Positions 12,001 to 22,658 of a stretch of DNA of 64,000 nt are shown piece by piece (the first letter of the stretch is position 1; each line of letters opens with the position of its first letter). The notes beneath the pieces were generated by a model. It did no database searches. It was not told the origin of the DNA and was given only the letters and a program-made list of their open reading frames with translations. This DNA comes from Glebionis coronaria (Eukaryota > Streptophyta > Magnoliopsida > Asterales > Asteraceae), in assembly GCA_025667525.1 (NCBI GenBank), contig CM046875.1, positions 437,918,617 to 437,982,616 on the forward strand, read 5' to 3'. The position numbers and the translations under genes are program-made.

Positions 12001-14686
12001 TAATATTTTAGACACGGAAAATATTCGGGTTACCCCATGTGGGCCCCATTACCCACGAAATTAGGAAGAGAAAAAGGGCCAAGCCCATGTTTATTTTTAC
12101 CAAAACAAGAAAAAGGGAAAATATCTTTTCATTATTCAAGATTTTCACAAAAAGTAAAAAACCCTAATTCTTTCTTTCTTCTCCTTTTGGCCGCCACTTT
12201 CAAGAACACCACAAGGGGGATTCGGTTTGATTTTAACCTTGGAATTATTACAAGGATTGTTGTGTGTTCGTCCTTATTTGATCCACGTATTCGGTATAGC
12301 TTTTAACCCTTTTCTTTTTATGTTTTGATTTTGATAATCACATGAATCATGATGTTTTATGGAACTAATTAAAAACAATTATTTTAAACATGTTAATGAT
12401 CATGGGGTAAATCAAACAAGGGTTTTAGGGGTGGTTGTGTTGTAGCCGACGCCTAACCGAGCCCTTAAGGGGTCTCGGCTTGGCTTATTACACACCACCG
12501 AGACCATATGGTCTCGGTATGGTGGTGGTGATGTCACGGCAGCAGCAAGCAAGGGTGAACCCCGACCTTGGTTTGGGGTATGGTGTTAGTTACGGGTCCG
12601 GTTCATGGTTTTTAGTCACGGGTCCGGTTCATAAGTTATTTTGTTAAAGGTTTATGATTTTTATGTTTTAGACTTAAATTAAATTAATAAAACATGACAT
12701 GGTTAATTTAATTAACATGACTTAGGTTATAAATTTAATTATTATATCATGAATTTTAACCTAAGTATTTATATTTTATTAGACTTTATAATTAATTAAT
12801 TATTAAAACCATGACTATAATTAATTAATTAACATGACTTAGGTTATATTATTAGTAATTAATAATACATGTTTTAACCTAAGTATTTTACCTTTATTTA
12901 ATTAAAATCATGATATATTTAACTAAATACTTTTAACCTATAGTTTATTTAATTTACATGTAATAATTAATAAACTATACTTTATAATTTCATGATTTAG
13001 AATAATAATCAGAAAATACTTAAGCTTATATAATTAGCTTATTTAACCAGCTTATATCTATTTATGGAAACTTTCTATTCTTAAAAACTTATTTAATTAA
13101 GGCAGCTAATCTATTTATGGAAACTTTCTATTTTTGGAAACTTTCTATTTTTGGTAACTTTCTATTTTTGGAAACTTTCTATTTTAGGAAACCTGCTATT
13201 TTTAGAAAGTTACTTATTATTACACAACAAGTATACTAATACATGAAATACAAGTAATACTTAACCAGAATAGACAGAACATAAGATAAACACAGTGTAA
13301 AGCTTAAAACAGTAAAACATGACATGAACATATAAAACAAGCTAAGACATGATATAAAACCAGTTACGTATTTAGTAATCAGATACTTATACACGTATGT
13401 ATTTATGTAGAATTAGTGATACCAAAGTAGGACTCTCTTCCGTTCGTCTTCTTCGTTCACTGGACCTAAGGTACGGATTCCCGTCCTTTCAGTATGGACA
13501 TTCTTTCCTTATTAGGATTCCCCGTATGCAGCCAACTGTTTTCCCTAGTATATGTTTATATGTTTGATTGCTTATGTTTAATTAGAATACCTAAAGCCAT
13601 ATACATGCATGACCAGTTTCACCTAGTTATGGAGGTACCATAACCATAACACTAGAGGCACTGGTGTTATGACTTCCCCACGACGGAGTGATTACTCATG
13701 GCGTCCCTTCAGCTTTTGGCCATATTATTATTATTATTATGTGGGGCATATGGGTGCATCCTAGTTACATGTTTTTAGCAGATTACTCAGTGTGAATGTG
13801 GTGTGTGCCTTGCATCCTTCACAAGGAGTTGATCCCTCCTACCCAAAACCAGTATATTAAATTAGAGGCAGCCCCTCTAATTTGCATGACGAGGTCACCC
13901 CTCCAAGTATTCATGCACGTTGATATTTCATGACCTATATTGGCTAATGGTAAAATATGTTAAACAGTTTTTACAAGATAAACATAAGGCTTTTCAAACT
14001 ATAAAATCAAATTTACTAAGACTTAACTGGGTTATCCAGGACGTAGTTTCTTCCGTTGTTTCATGCTTATATGCTTATGTTATTTATGCTTTACTTGTAT
14101 ATCCATGCACTGAGCGTTATGCTCAGCCGTTACTTTCCTTTCCATGTCCCAAAACGGCAGGTACCCAAAGACCGACTCGAGCATTTGGAGGACATGCATA
14201 GGATGGAAGCTGCCATAGACTTCTTCTCCTTTTTCCTTCATAGACTTACGCTTATTTAGTCTTTCATTCATTTCTTTTGCTTTATTATGTTTTGGGCTTA
14301 TGTTTGGGAACCGATGTTTGATTGCGGTTAACCCTATGGTCATGTATGTTTTAGTACATATTACCTTGCATGCTTTGATGACACACCATAATCACGCGTG
14401 ACATCCCATTTATCAATGTTACAGTACTCTACTTCATAAATGAGGACTTATTCATCAATTGCTTTTAACTTGAAAAACTTGACATGCAATTTCTTTCTTA
14501 AATAGGTCTACCAACCCCACAATGGTATGTAGTGCCTATAATTAGTGAAAGCACAACTACTAGATAAAATATACTAGTTTGCCATTACACTAATTAGCGG
14601 TAACCATTCATAAAATGTAATAACTCAAAATATGCAATTTCTTAACCATTAAAGTTTGCTATGAGTTATGTATTTAGAATAAGACA
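12000..14686. other. Unassigned retroelement-like sequence with inverted and tandem motifs
   Basis: Positions 12,000-12,300 look like an LTR promoter/leader region, with ccctaattctttc followed by a C/T-rich stretch. Positions 12,660-12,960 repeat cttaggtta and its complement. Positions 13,060-13,200 are a tandem array. The stretch around 14,100-14,210 resembles gypsy LTR sequence with inverted copies of gagc. No domain-bearing ORF. It may be another degenerate insertion inside the copia element. Confidence 0.35.
13060..13205. repeat. About 18-bp tandem repeat (ggaaactttctattttt)
   Basis: Roughly five or six units of ggaaactttctattttt with single-base variants. The first unit is separated from the rest by a short AT-rich insert. 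No coding role is apparent. Confidence 0.8.
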
Positions 14687-15048
14687 TTTGGTTTGTTGAT
14701 CGCAGGAGGGAAAGAAAGAGAGATTGTGGGGTGAAGAATTAAGGAAGTGAGGGGTTGTTTATATAGGCATAGACTCGTTTCCATAAACAAATAAAAGGAA
14801 AGTTTTCCCCTTCCTTTTTCCTCCCTATGGTCGATGGCCCATACACCCCTATAAGGTGTTCTTTAACCTTCCATTCTTCTTTCTATTTATTTCTCTTTCT
14901 ATTTATTCCACAACGCTCGTTAATACTTAACTCTTAATTATTTAACGATCGTTAAAGTTATGTCTCGGTTTAAATTAATAAATACATAAATATATATTTA
15001 TTATGTAAATTAATAAATACAATAAATATATTTATTAATTAAATTAAC
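14687..15048 (-). repeat. Truncated right LTR of the gene-less copia element, left part
   Basis: Nearly identical to the matching part of 7252-7694. It stops abruptly at 14,687, where the left LTR continues for about 455 bp more. On the right it is cut at ttaac (15,044-15,048) by the Athila-like element and resumes at 24,575. Confidence 0.8.
15044..15048. repeat. Target-site duplication, left copy
   Basis: ttaac, matched exactly at 24,575-24,579. The uninterrupted paralogous site near 7606-7618 carries a single ttaac between the same flanking sequences. Confidence 0.9.
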
Positions 15049-17058
15049 TAATAACTGGATTTTGCTAAGTGAAAATGTTCTTTGATTGGTCTAATCGAAT
15101 TGATCACGGATTAAAGTGTGACTCAGTCGTCTTTGGTGGATAAAAAAAAGGGTGTCGTTGTGTAACAAAATAAAAATGCAAACTTTAAAGTAAATGGCAA
15201 AATAATAAAAGGATAAACTAATAAAGACTTAAACGAAATATAGATAAAAGCTTGAAAAAATTTAAACTAAAAATAAAGACTTATAAAAATAAATGACGAA
15301 AAATTAAAACTCGACAAAAAGTAAAATTTGCAAACTTAAAAATAAAACTAAGACAAAACAAGTTTAAAATAATTCTAAGTAAAAATGGCGGGAAAAGTTA
15401 AATTTTAATTTAAAAATAAAAACTAAAAAATGTGTTCCGATCGTAACTTGGATCGCAGTCTCGATCGCAACTTAGATCGTAGTCTAGATCGTAGTCTATG
15501 ATCTTAGTCTATGATCTTAGTCTAGATCTTAGTCTTCGGTCTTAGTCTTCGATCTTGGTCTAGATCTTAGTCTTCGATCTTGGTCTAGATCTTAGTCTTC
15601 GATCTTAGTCTAGATCTTAGTCTTCGATCTTAGTCTGGATCTTAGTCTTCGATCTTAGTCTAGATCTTAGTCTTCGATCTTGGTCTAGATCTTAGTCTTG
15701 GATCTTGGTCTAGATCTTAGTCTTCGATCTTAGTCTAGATCTTAGTCTTCGATCTTAGTCTAGATCTTAGTCTAGATCTTAGTCTTTGATCTTAGTCTAG
15801 ATCTTAGTCTAGATCATAGTCTTCGATCTTAGTCTAGATCTTAGTCTTCGATCTTGGTCGAGATCTTAGTCTTCGATCTTAGTCTTCGATCTTAGTCTAC
15901 GATCTTCGTCTACGATCTTAGTCTATGATCTTAGTCTACGATTTTAGTCTACGATCTTAGTCTGGATCGTGAGTAGTGATCGCAGTAATGGATCGCAAGT
16001 AGAAACCCTTAGGTTTATGCGATCACACTTACTCGATCAGAACACGTAAAACCCTTTAAACTGTTACGATGGAATGCAAAAATGCAATAAGGAATAACCA
16101 AATAAGAACTTTAATAATAAGGAATTACCAAAACTTAATTAAAACAATAATAAGAAGAACTAAATAAGCACAAATTTAAAAACTTTCAAGACACAAAATA
16201 AGCAAAAATTATAAAACAAACTAAAAGAAAAAGATTAAACTTTTGAAAACACTTAAATTAAAATAAGCTAATCACAAAATAAGCTAAAAGCAACAAAAAG
16301 TTGAGATTATCAAACGTATGAATTTGATAAGAATAACAAGATGAACTTTTTAATCAAATAAGCATCAAGATGAAACAAGATACAAACTTGATCCGAATCA
16401 AAATCAAAATCAAAAACAAGAAAGGTAGGATAAGAAAGATTATGAAAAGATTGAAATTAAACTTAAAGATTCAACACAAATTAAAGACTTACTTGAAAGA
16501 AAGACAATAATGAAATGACAATATGAAAAGTGCTATGAAATAAAGTGGAGAACTAAAAATGAATTTAGCTAACACCTCTAAAATGAGGTTAAGGGTGGTA
16601 TTTATAGGGAAGGAGAGTGTATGGTGGTTGTACTTCTTTCTTTCTTTCTTTTGTTTTCTCGTCTTTCGTCTTTGACAATAAACTCGTCATTCTCGACTTT
16701 GTCTCGAGATTTGTCGATAAATAATTTGAACTCATCTTCTAATTTCTTCATTAATTAGATTTGGTTCTTCGACTTCGTTAAACTTTCGTCTTTAGACTTT
16801 TTCTTCGATAAATCTTCAGAATAGGCCTTTGACTTCCGTTATTTTTGCACTTTTGATCTTTTGACTTCGTCTTTTGTCTTTTTCTTCGATAAAAACCCGC
16901 GAAAGCCCGTGTTTTCTTCCCTTTTCACATTTTGATCCTAAATCACAACAAAAACACAAACCACGCATAATTCCGAATTCTATGACAATAAATTCACGTT
17001 TAGGCTTGGTTATTATTATAATTAAGTGGTAAAAGGATAGGTGTTCTCACACCTATCA
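15049..17058 (-). repeat. 3' LTR of the Athila-like element (2,010 bp)
   Basis: In element orientation it begins TGATAGGTGTGAGAACACC, which includes a terminal hairpin, and ends CCAGTTATTA. By alignment and the duplicated target site the end is TA rather than the usual CA. It is about 94 bp longer than its partner, mainly because of different minisatellite length. Elsewhere the two differ by scattered substitutions. Confidence 0.88.
15440..15985. repeat. Minisatellite of 12-13 bp units inside the LTR
   Basis: Dozens of units alternating tagatcttagtct and tcgatcttagtc, edged by more diverged units (gatcgcaact, gatcgtagtc). The other LTR has a shorter version at 23,060-23,490. Confidence 0.9.
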
Positions 17059-17072
17059 AATCCCCTACACTT
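17059..17072 (-). other. Polypurine tract of the Athila-like element
   Basis: In element orientation AAGTGTAGGGGATT abuts the TGATAGG start of the 3' LTR, the normal position for the plus-strand primer. The core AAGTGTAGGGG recurs three more times upstream. Confidence 0.75.
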
Positions 17073-19140
17073 GACCATTGCAATGCCCTCATGTAATGCA
17101 TTAATTACAAAGCAAGATTTACATTTTCCATCATAATTAACCCACCTTGTCCTTTATTAAACATAAGACATTAAGGAAACTTAAAGAGATAGAAAATTAC
17201 AAAATATTTGAAGGAAGAAAACAAGTAAAGAGATCGAAGACTTACATTAGGTCTTTGGTTGTCATGAATGTTTATCACCCTCAAGTTTCACGTTCCCCAT
17301 ACCAAGCTTAAAAACGAGATCATTGTTATTATAAGTTAGCAAGCTAACACAAACTCATGTGGCTAAAATTATTCGCTTAGACTCCCTTATTCCTAGGTGT
17401 ATCTCTTATATTTTATTGTTGTCTTGAATGATCACCAGGATGCATTGTTGACTTATTTCGATAGCTTATTTAGGCCGAAAATAAAGTAAGACGATTTAAT
17501 CAATAGTTAGCTAAAGGACAAAATCTTTTAAAACTGCTTCTCGGGACCTCATAAAGTTCATATCTTGGCATAACTCGCTTCACGATTTGAGACCTTTCTC
17601 GGACCGATATTTGGCATTGACTTCATACTTCGAATCTTGAGAGACGTTCTTGAAATAATGGTCTTCTCTTCATAATAGGAATTTCTTCACTTGAAGTTTT
17701 GAGAGATTCTTCATACTTGGACCACGACTTCTTCATTTTTCTCCAATCTTTATTTGGGATTTTGATATACAACGATCCGCCTTCTTTTAGGACTTGGATC
17801 TATTTATCCTCATACCTTTCTAGGGTCTTTTCGGATAGACTTCTCCATGATCTTTAGGGGAGTATTTTCTTTTTGTCGTGTGTCTCGATATTTCATATTG
17901 AGTTTTGATAAATGATTCTTCACTTTGGATCTTTAGCAACAAAATGTAGCCTTCATGCCTTGTTAGGGCCTTTTCGGACTCGCCAATCTTCGCATCCCGC
18001 TTCAATAAGTTATGCCTTGTCTATGAACTTTAATTAATACCGAGCAACTTTTAAACGATCTTGTGCTAGAAGCTAAGTAACTTTTCAAATCGTACAACCT
18101 TACTTATTGCAATTATAATTATTAACAAGCGATGGGAGAAAAAGCTCATAATTAACTCACATAAATTCATGAAAGAATACCAAACTTATAATTGACTCTA
18201 TCATCTCTCGTTCTCTACAATTTAAAATCTCAAGGAATGAGACTCGTGGACGCTTAGCCAATTAAATCAAAGTTTTAGGTTTTCAAGTCATCTATAGGAT
18301 CCTACAACTTTATAGACTTTTTCAAGTTTAGAATTCGCATTTTAAAGTTCCCTTGATAAACGAATTTCTAGGATCAATTATAGGAACTTGCGAAAAGTTC
18401 TTGTTCTTAACCCATATGAGTTAAGACTTTCGCGTTTTAAAGTTCCCTATATAAAAGCCTAGCAAAACTTGATTTAAACACGTTAAGGATACTTGCTAGA
18501 GTAAACTTGGATAAGTAAACTCGGGTTGAGTCAAAAGATTCATGACGGGCCTAATATATCAAAGACATCTAAACTTATTAAAACCATTTATTAAAATTTA
18601 TTCTAATGAAAGAAAATAACGATAACAAAGGAAAATACTAATAGGCCAAAATAGATCAAAAAATTTGAAAAATGTCGAAAATCTATTTTCCGGTTAAAAT
18701 GAGGACAAATTAATGGAAAAGCCCACTTAACTTCGATAGAAGTCCCCCTACACTTGATATAAACATTGTCCTCAATGTTTAAGCATCTGGGAGTAAACTC
18801 CCCTACACTTAGGACATTGTGCACGTTGTTTAAATCTTGCTAAGAAAGAGACAATTAAAGTGATTCCTATTTTAATATTGAAGAATATAAAATAGAGAAT
18901 CAAAAGAGTTTAGGATAGAACCAGGAAGACGGGTACACGGAATCACGGATCATCAAAAGTCATCAAGAATGGATCTTTGATAGATCGAATCCCTACACAT
19001 GATAAGAAAGAAAACACAAACACATACTAGAGTCTCCCCCTACACTTATTATAAAACGGATAAAAAGGATAGATACTCGGGTTGCCTCCCGAGAAGTGCT
19101 TGTTTTTGTTCACTGAGTCGTGACCCTGACTCGACCTTGA
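17073..19140 (-). other. Non-coding 3' region of the Athila-like element
   Basis: No ORF over 73 codons. The polypurine-like AAGTGTAGGGG (minus strand) recurs at 18,745-18,755, 18,800-18,810 and 19,037-19,047. Pol would normally occupy the space before this region. Confidence 0.6.
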
Positions 19141-19930
19141 TTAGAATGGTAAGAACCTTGAAGAACATCCACCGGGGTCAAATACATGGTTCTCTTCCAT
19201 CAAATAGCATAAGCTTAAGGTGAACAAGATAAGCCAAAGAAGAGTAGGCGAGGTTCCCTTAAGCAGTTGTTGAGCACGGTGGTAGAAAGTATGATGAAGT
19301 GCAAGCATATCTCCATTGTGTCCAAAAATCTTTCCTTTTATTTCATCAGATGGATACTGAGATGGCTTAAAAATTTCGATACCCGGATCGAACACCTTTT
19401 CCTTTAGGGGAAAATAAGACTTAGGCTTAGTAGACCTTGAAGATTCGCCTATAAACCGCACAATCTCATCCGAAGAAGGTGGAAAGAGAGGTTTTAAGAC
19501 ATAGGTACTACGGATATTGGTGTCTTCTGGTTCTTCTCCTTTGAAACGGGTTTCTTAATATCTGGAGGAGGATAAAGACCATAATCAAAGTCCAAAGGAG
19601 GAGAATCATGCTCGTTGGGGAAGTATGTATTAAGAAAAGTAGAAAAATCTTCCTTAAATGAGTAATCATCCAAAGTAGGATCAAGCATTGTTGGCGGAGG
19701 ATCTTCAGCAAAAATAGGAGCAAGGTCATCATTTGAAGAATCACCAAAGTCATCATAAGTTGGCATGTCTTTACACTCTGAAGAAAAAGCAGCATAATCA
19801 TCCACATCGGAACTAGAATCAGCATCATAGATTGGTGAAGCATCATTTATTGGTGGGGCATCCAAATTGGGAGGAGGATCTTCATAATCTTCCACATTTT
19901 CTTGAAAAAGTGGATTATCATAGATAGGCT
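19141..19930 (-). pseudogene. Acidic Asp/Pro-rich tail of the gag-protease polyprotein
   Basis: The upstream part (19,494-19,895) encodes a strongly acidic segment rich in Asp, Pro, Ser and Tyr, with DPPP and DDY repeats. The downstream part (19,141-19,461) is in a different frame and encodes a segment with FDPG near each end and an HNGDML stretch. Both continue the protease ORF through frame changes near 19,920 and 19,490. I do not recognise a catalytic domain. Protein of this kind occurs in Athila-type elements by my recollection, but I cannot name its function. Confidence 0.55.
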
Positions 19931-20593
19931 CGGATTGTTGTAAACGGTAAAATCATTGAAATCAAGCTTTGTAGTTTCCAAAGGAGTTGTGACAAACTCG
20001 TCTTGAAGCACATCAATAACTTTCACCGATTCTCTTCCATTAGATTTGCTTGTAATCTTCCCCATCTTAAAAATTTGTTGATCATTCCTGACCTTTAAGA
20101 TTAGTTCACCTTCGGCAACATCGACTAAAGCTTTTCCGGTTCTCAAGAATGGCCGTCCAAGTATTAATGGAATACGAGGGTCCATTTCATAGTCAACAAC
20201 AACAAAATCGACCGGAAAAGTGAAGGTACCAACTTTAACAAACACATCTTTGGCAATACCAACGGGGTAAGCGAGAGTTCGATTTGCTAGCTCAAGAGTC
20301 ATATTTGTTGGGGTAAGATCGGGTAATGATAACTTCTTCCAAACACTTAATGGCATTAAATTAATACTTGCCCCGAGATCGGCTAAGGCAGTAAATTCTT
20401 CGGTTTTGGAAAATGTAAAAGGTAACACAAAACGACCGGGATGTCCAAGTTTTTCCGGAAGTTCTTTAAGAAGGACTGTAGAACAATTCTCATTTAATCG
20501 AGTGTTGACAAACTCTGCCATTTTTTCCTTCTTATTAAGCAAATCTTTAAACATCTTAACAAATTTTGGGCATTTGGGCAAGAGCTTCAACAA
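19925..20593 (-). pseudogene. Retroviral-type aspartic protease of the Athila-like element
   Basis: The protease that would cleave the gag polyprotein. It shows the active-site motif ADLGAS followed by INLMP, as in Athila/Tat elements, and the conserved ILGRPFL near the end of the domain. It is one frame away from gag: the gag ORF stops at 20,556 and the two frames overlap by 38 bp. The shift is near a run of four A residues (minus strand, about 20,565), which suggests a single-base indel. A further frame change follows near 19,920. The domain itself is uninterrupted. Confidence 0.8.
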
Positions 20594-22454
20594 GGCTAAT
20601 GGTGATGTTCACTCCAGAAATCTTTTTCAAAAAGTTTAACACTTGAATGTCATCCTTGGTCAGTAATTTGCACTTGTCTAACCGAGATGGATAAGGAATA
20701 TTGGGCTTAAGAGGTGTAGGTGTAGAAGGTGAAGGTGTAGTAGGTGTAGATGTAGAGGTTGAGGGTTGAGAGGTAGAAGGTTTAGAGGTAGAAGGTGGGG
20801 ATGATGAAGGTTTTGTCTTTAGTACTTCTTCCGTAAGAGGTGGAGACGGTAATGTAGAACTAGTACTAGGCGTGGAAGTAGGAGGAATAAATGGGGGTAG
20901 AGGAGGTGTAGATGGAGTAACTGGGGGAGGGGTAGATGGTCCTACTAGAGTTGCTCCACTGCGTGTAGTAATAGCACTCACATTAGCTCTTGGGTTGGTC
21001 ACGGTATTCGAAGGAAGAGAGCCCAAAGCAGAGGGTTGAGTGTTTTGGAAGAAACTAGCCATCATATTCCTGAAATCATATGTTTGATTGCTTAAAGAAG
21101 TTTGCATATCATTTCTAAGCTCGGTTTGAATATCATTCCTTTGTTTAGTGATATCACCTTTCAAGTTAATAATTTGGCTTTGAAGGTTTTTCACCACTTC
21201 TCCATGGGTCCTCATGAAAGTTTCAACATCTTGATTAAATGTCGTGGGTTGAGTGAGGGGTAGAGCTTGGTGAGCGGGTGGGTGATATGGAGTAGAAGTT
21301 TGAGGTTGGTTTGGATTGCTTCTATTGAAGTTGTTTGGGTTGTGGTTTTGAGGAGAAAAACCGGGTGAAAGAAAGTTGTTAGAACGATAACTTAGCAAGT
21401 TACGATCACCTTGAGGTCGGGCTTGATAGCCTTCCGTGGAATAGTTACCGTTATCCGCATACACGTTCTCTGGATTGTCATAAGTAGAAGGAAAATCAGT
21501 GTATGAATGAGGACCGCCGCAAGTCTCACAAGAAAGGGTTACATCTTTAACTTGTTGAAATTGGTTCGCAGCCATGGCGAAGAAATTTTTACTCATTTCG
21601 GCTATTGTGCGGGTGAGTTCGGTCATCTCGGGGTTGGAGGAAATAGTAGAAGGAACATTGACCCTCGGATTATTTCTTGAAGATGCGGATGAATCCCAAT
21701 TTTTGTGATGAGTGGTCATGTTCTCGATTAGCTCTCTACACTCCTCGGGTCTTCTTTTCATAAACGTACCACCGGCGGCAGCCTTAATCGTATCACGATC
21801 ACGAAAAGTTAAACCGTTGTAGAAAGTATCAATTAGAGTGACGGGGAGCATATTATGGTTAGGACACTGATCGATTAAGACATTATAACGTTCCCAAGCA
21901 TCGAAAAGAGACTCGTCGGGTTCTTGAGTGAAACCACTGATTTGATTCCTAAGACTAGTTACCATGGATGGTGGAAAGTAGCGTGATAAAAATCGTTGAG
22001 TCATTTCGTCCCATGTATGAATTGAATTCTTAGGAAGACGATCAAACCATTTTTCAGCATGGTGGGATAAAGTGTGTGGAAATAGATGAAGGCGATGAAA
22101 ATCCATGGTAACACGGGGTAATTTCATGCTTTGAGTGACGGTTATGAATTTATCGAGGTGTTTGTTGGCATCATCATCCGGTAATCCGCGAAATGGACAA
22201 GTATTTTGAACTTGTTGGATCATGTGATGCTTCAATGAAAATTCGGGAGCCGTGATTTACATCGACGCAATCGGTCCTCCACGTCCATTCATAGTCGGTT
22301 GACATAGCTCCTCCATTGTACGAAGGCCGGGTTGAGGGTCATGGTTGTTATTATTCATGTTGGGGTGAGGTGGATTGTTATTATTATGCACATCGGCCAT
22401 ATCTAAGTCTCTACGAGTCCAGGGCTCAAGATAAGACGAAGATCGAGTACGCAT
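20556..22454 (-). pseudogene. Athila-type gag, interrupted by one in-frame stop
   Basis: The capsid protein of the Athila-like element. The Met at 22,454 (MRTRSSSYLEP) opens the frame. One TAA at 22,257-22,259 interrupts it, after which about 566 codons stay open in the same frame. The retrotransposon gag core is recognisable: GLPDDDANKHLDKF, then FPHTLSHHAEKWFDRLP, then a YFPPSM segment. The C-terminal half is Pro/Ser/Thr-rich, followed by a short segment shared with Athila polyproteins. Long survival of the frame suggests recent activity or recent origin. Confidence 0.8.
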
Positions 22455-22640
22455 ACACTAAAAATGAAAAACAATATATTTTATTTTTTTTATCTTTTTT
22501 AGTTTTTATGGATTTTTTGAAAATTTTATAATTTTTAGGATTTTTGAAAATTTTTATGCTTGAAAATAACGTTTCCAAGAGAACGGGTCCCAAAAGCCAA
22601 CGCGTCTCTCACAAAAAACCGTAAATCTTTACAAAAAGAG

Positions 22641-22655
22641 CCCGCAGCGGCGCCA
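22641..22655 (-). other. Primer-binding site of the Athila-like element
   Basis: TGGCGCCGCTGCGGG on the minus strand, three bases inside the 5' LTR. It is close to the TGGCGCCGTTGCC-type PBS I know from Athila elements (tRNA-Asp), though not identical. Confidence 0.7.
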
Positions 22656-22658
22656 TTT

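Noticed and set aside
12037..12306. 89-codon plus-strand ORF
   Set aside because: Low-complexity reading of LTR-promoter-like sequence, with no conserved motif.
15440..15985. Regular direct repeats as a possible CRISPR array
   Set aside because: Tandem 12-13 bp units with no unique spacers, inside a plant LTR. This is a minisatellite.
19508..19846. Met/Leu-rich 112-codon minus-strand ORF
   Set aside because: A shadow frame of the Asp/Pro-rich polyprotein tail.
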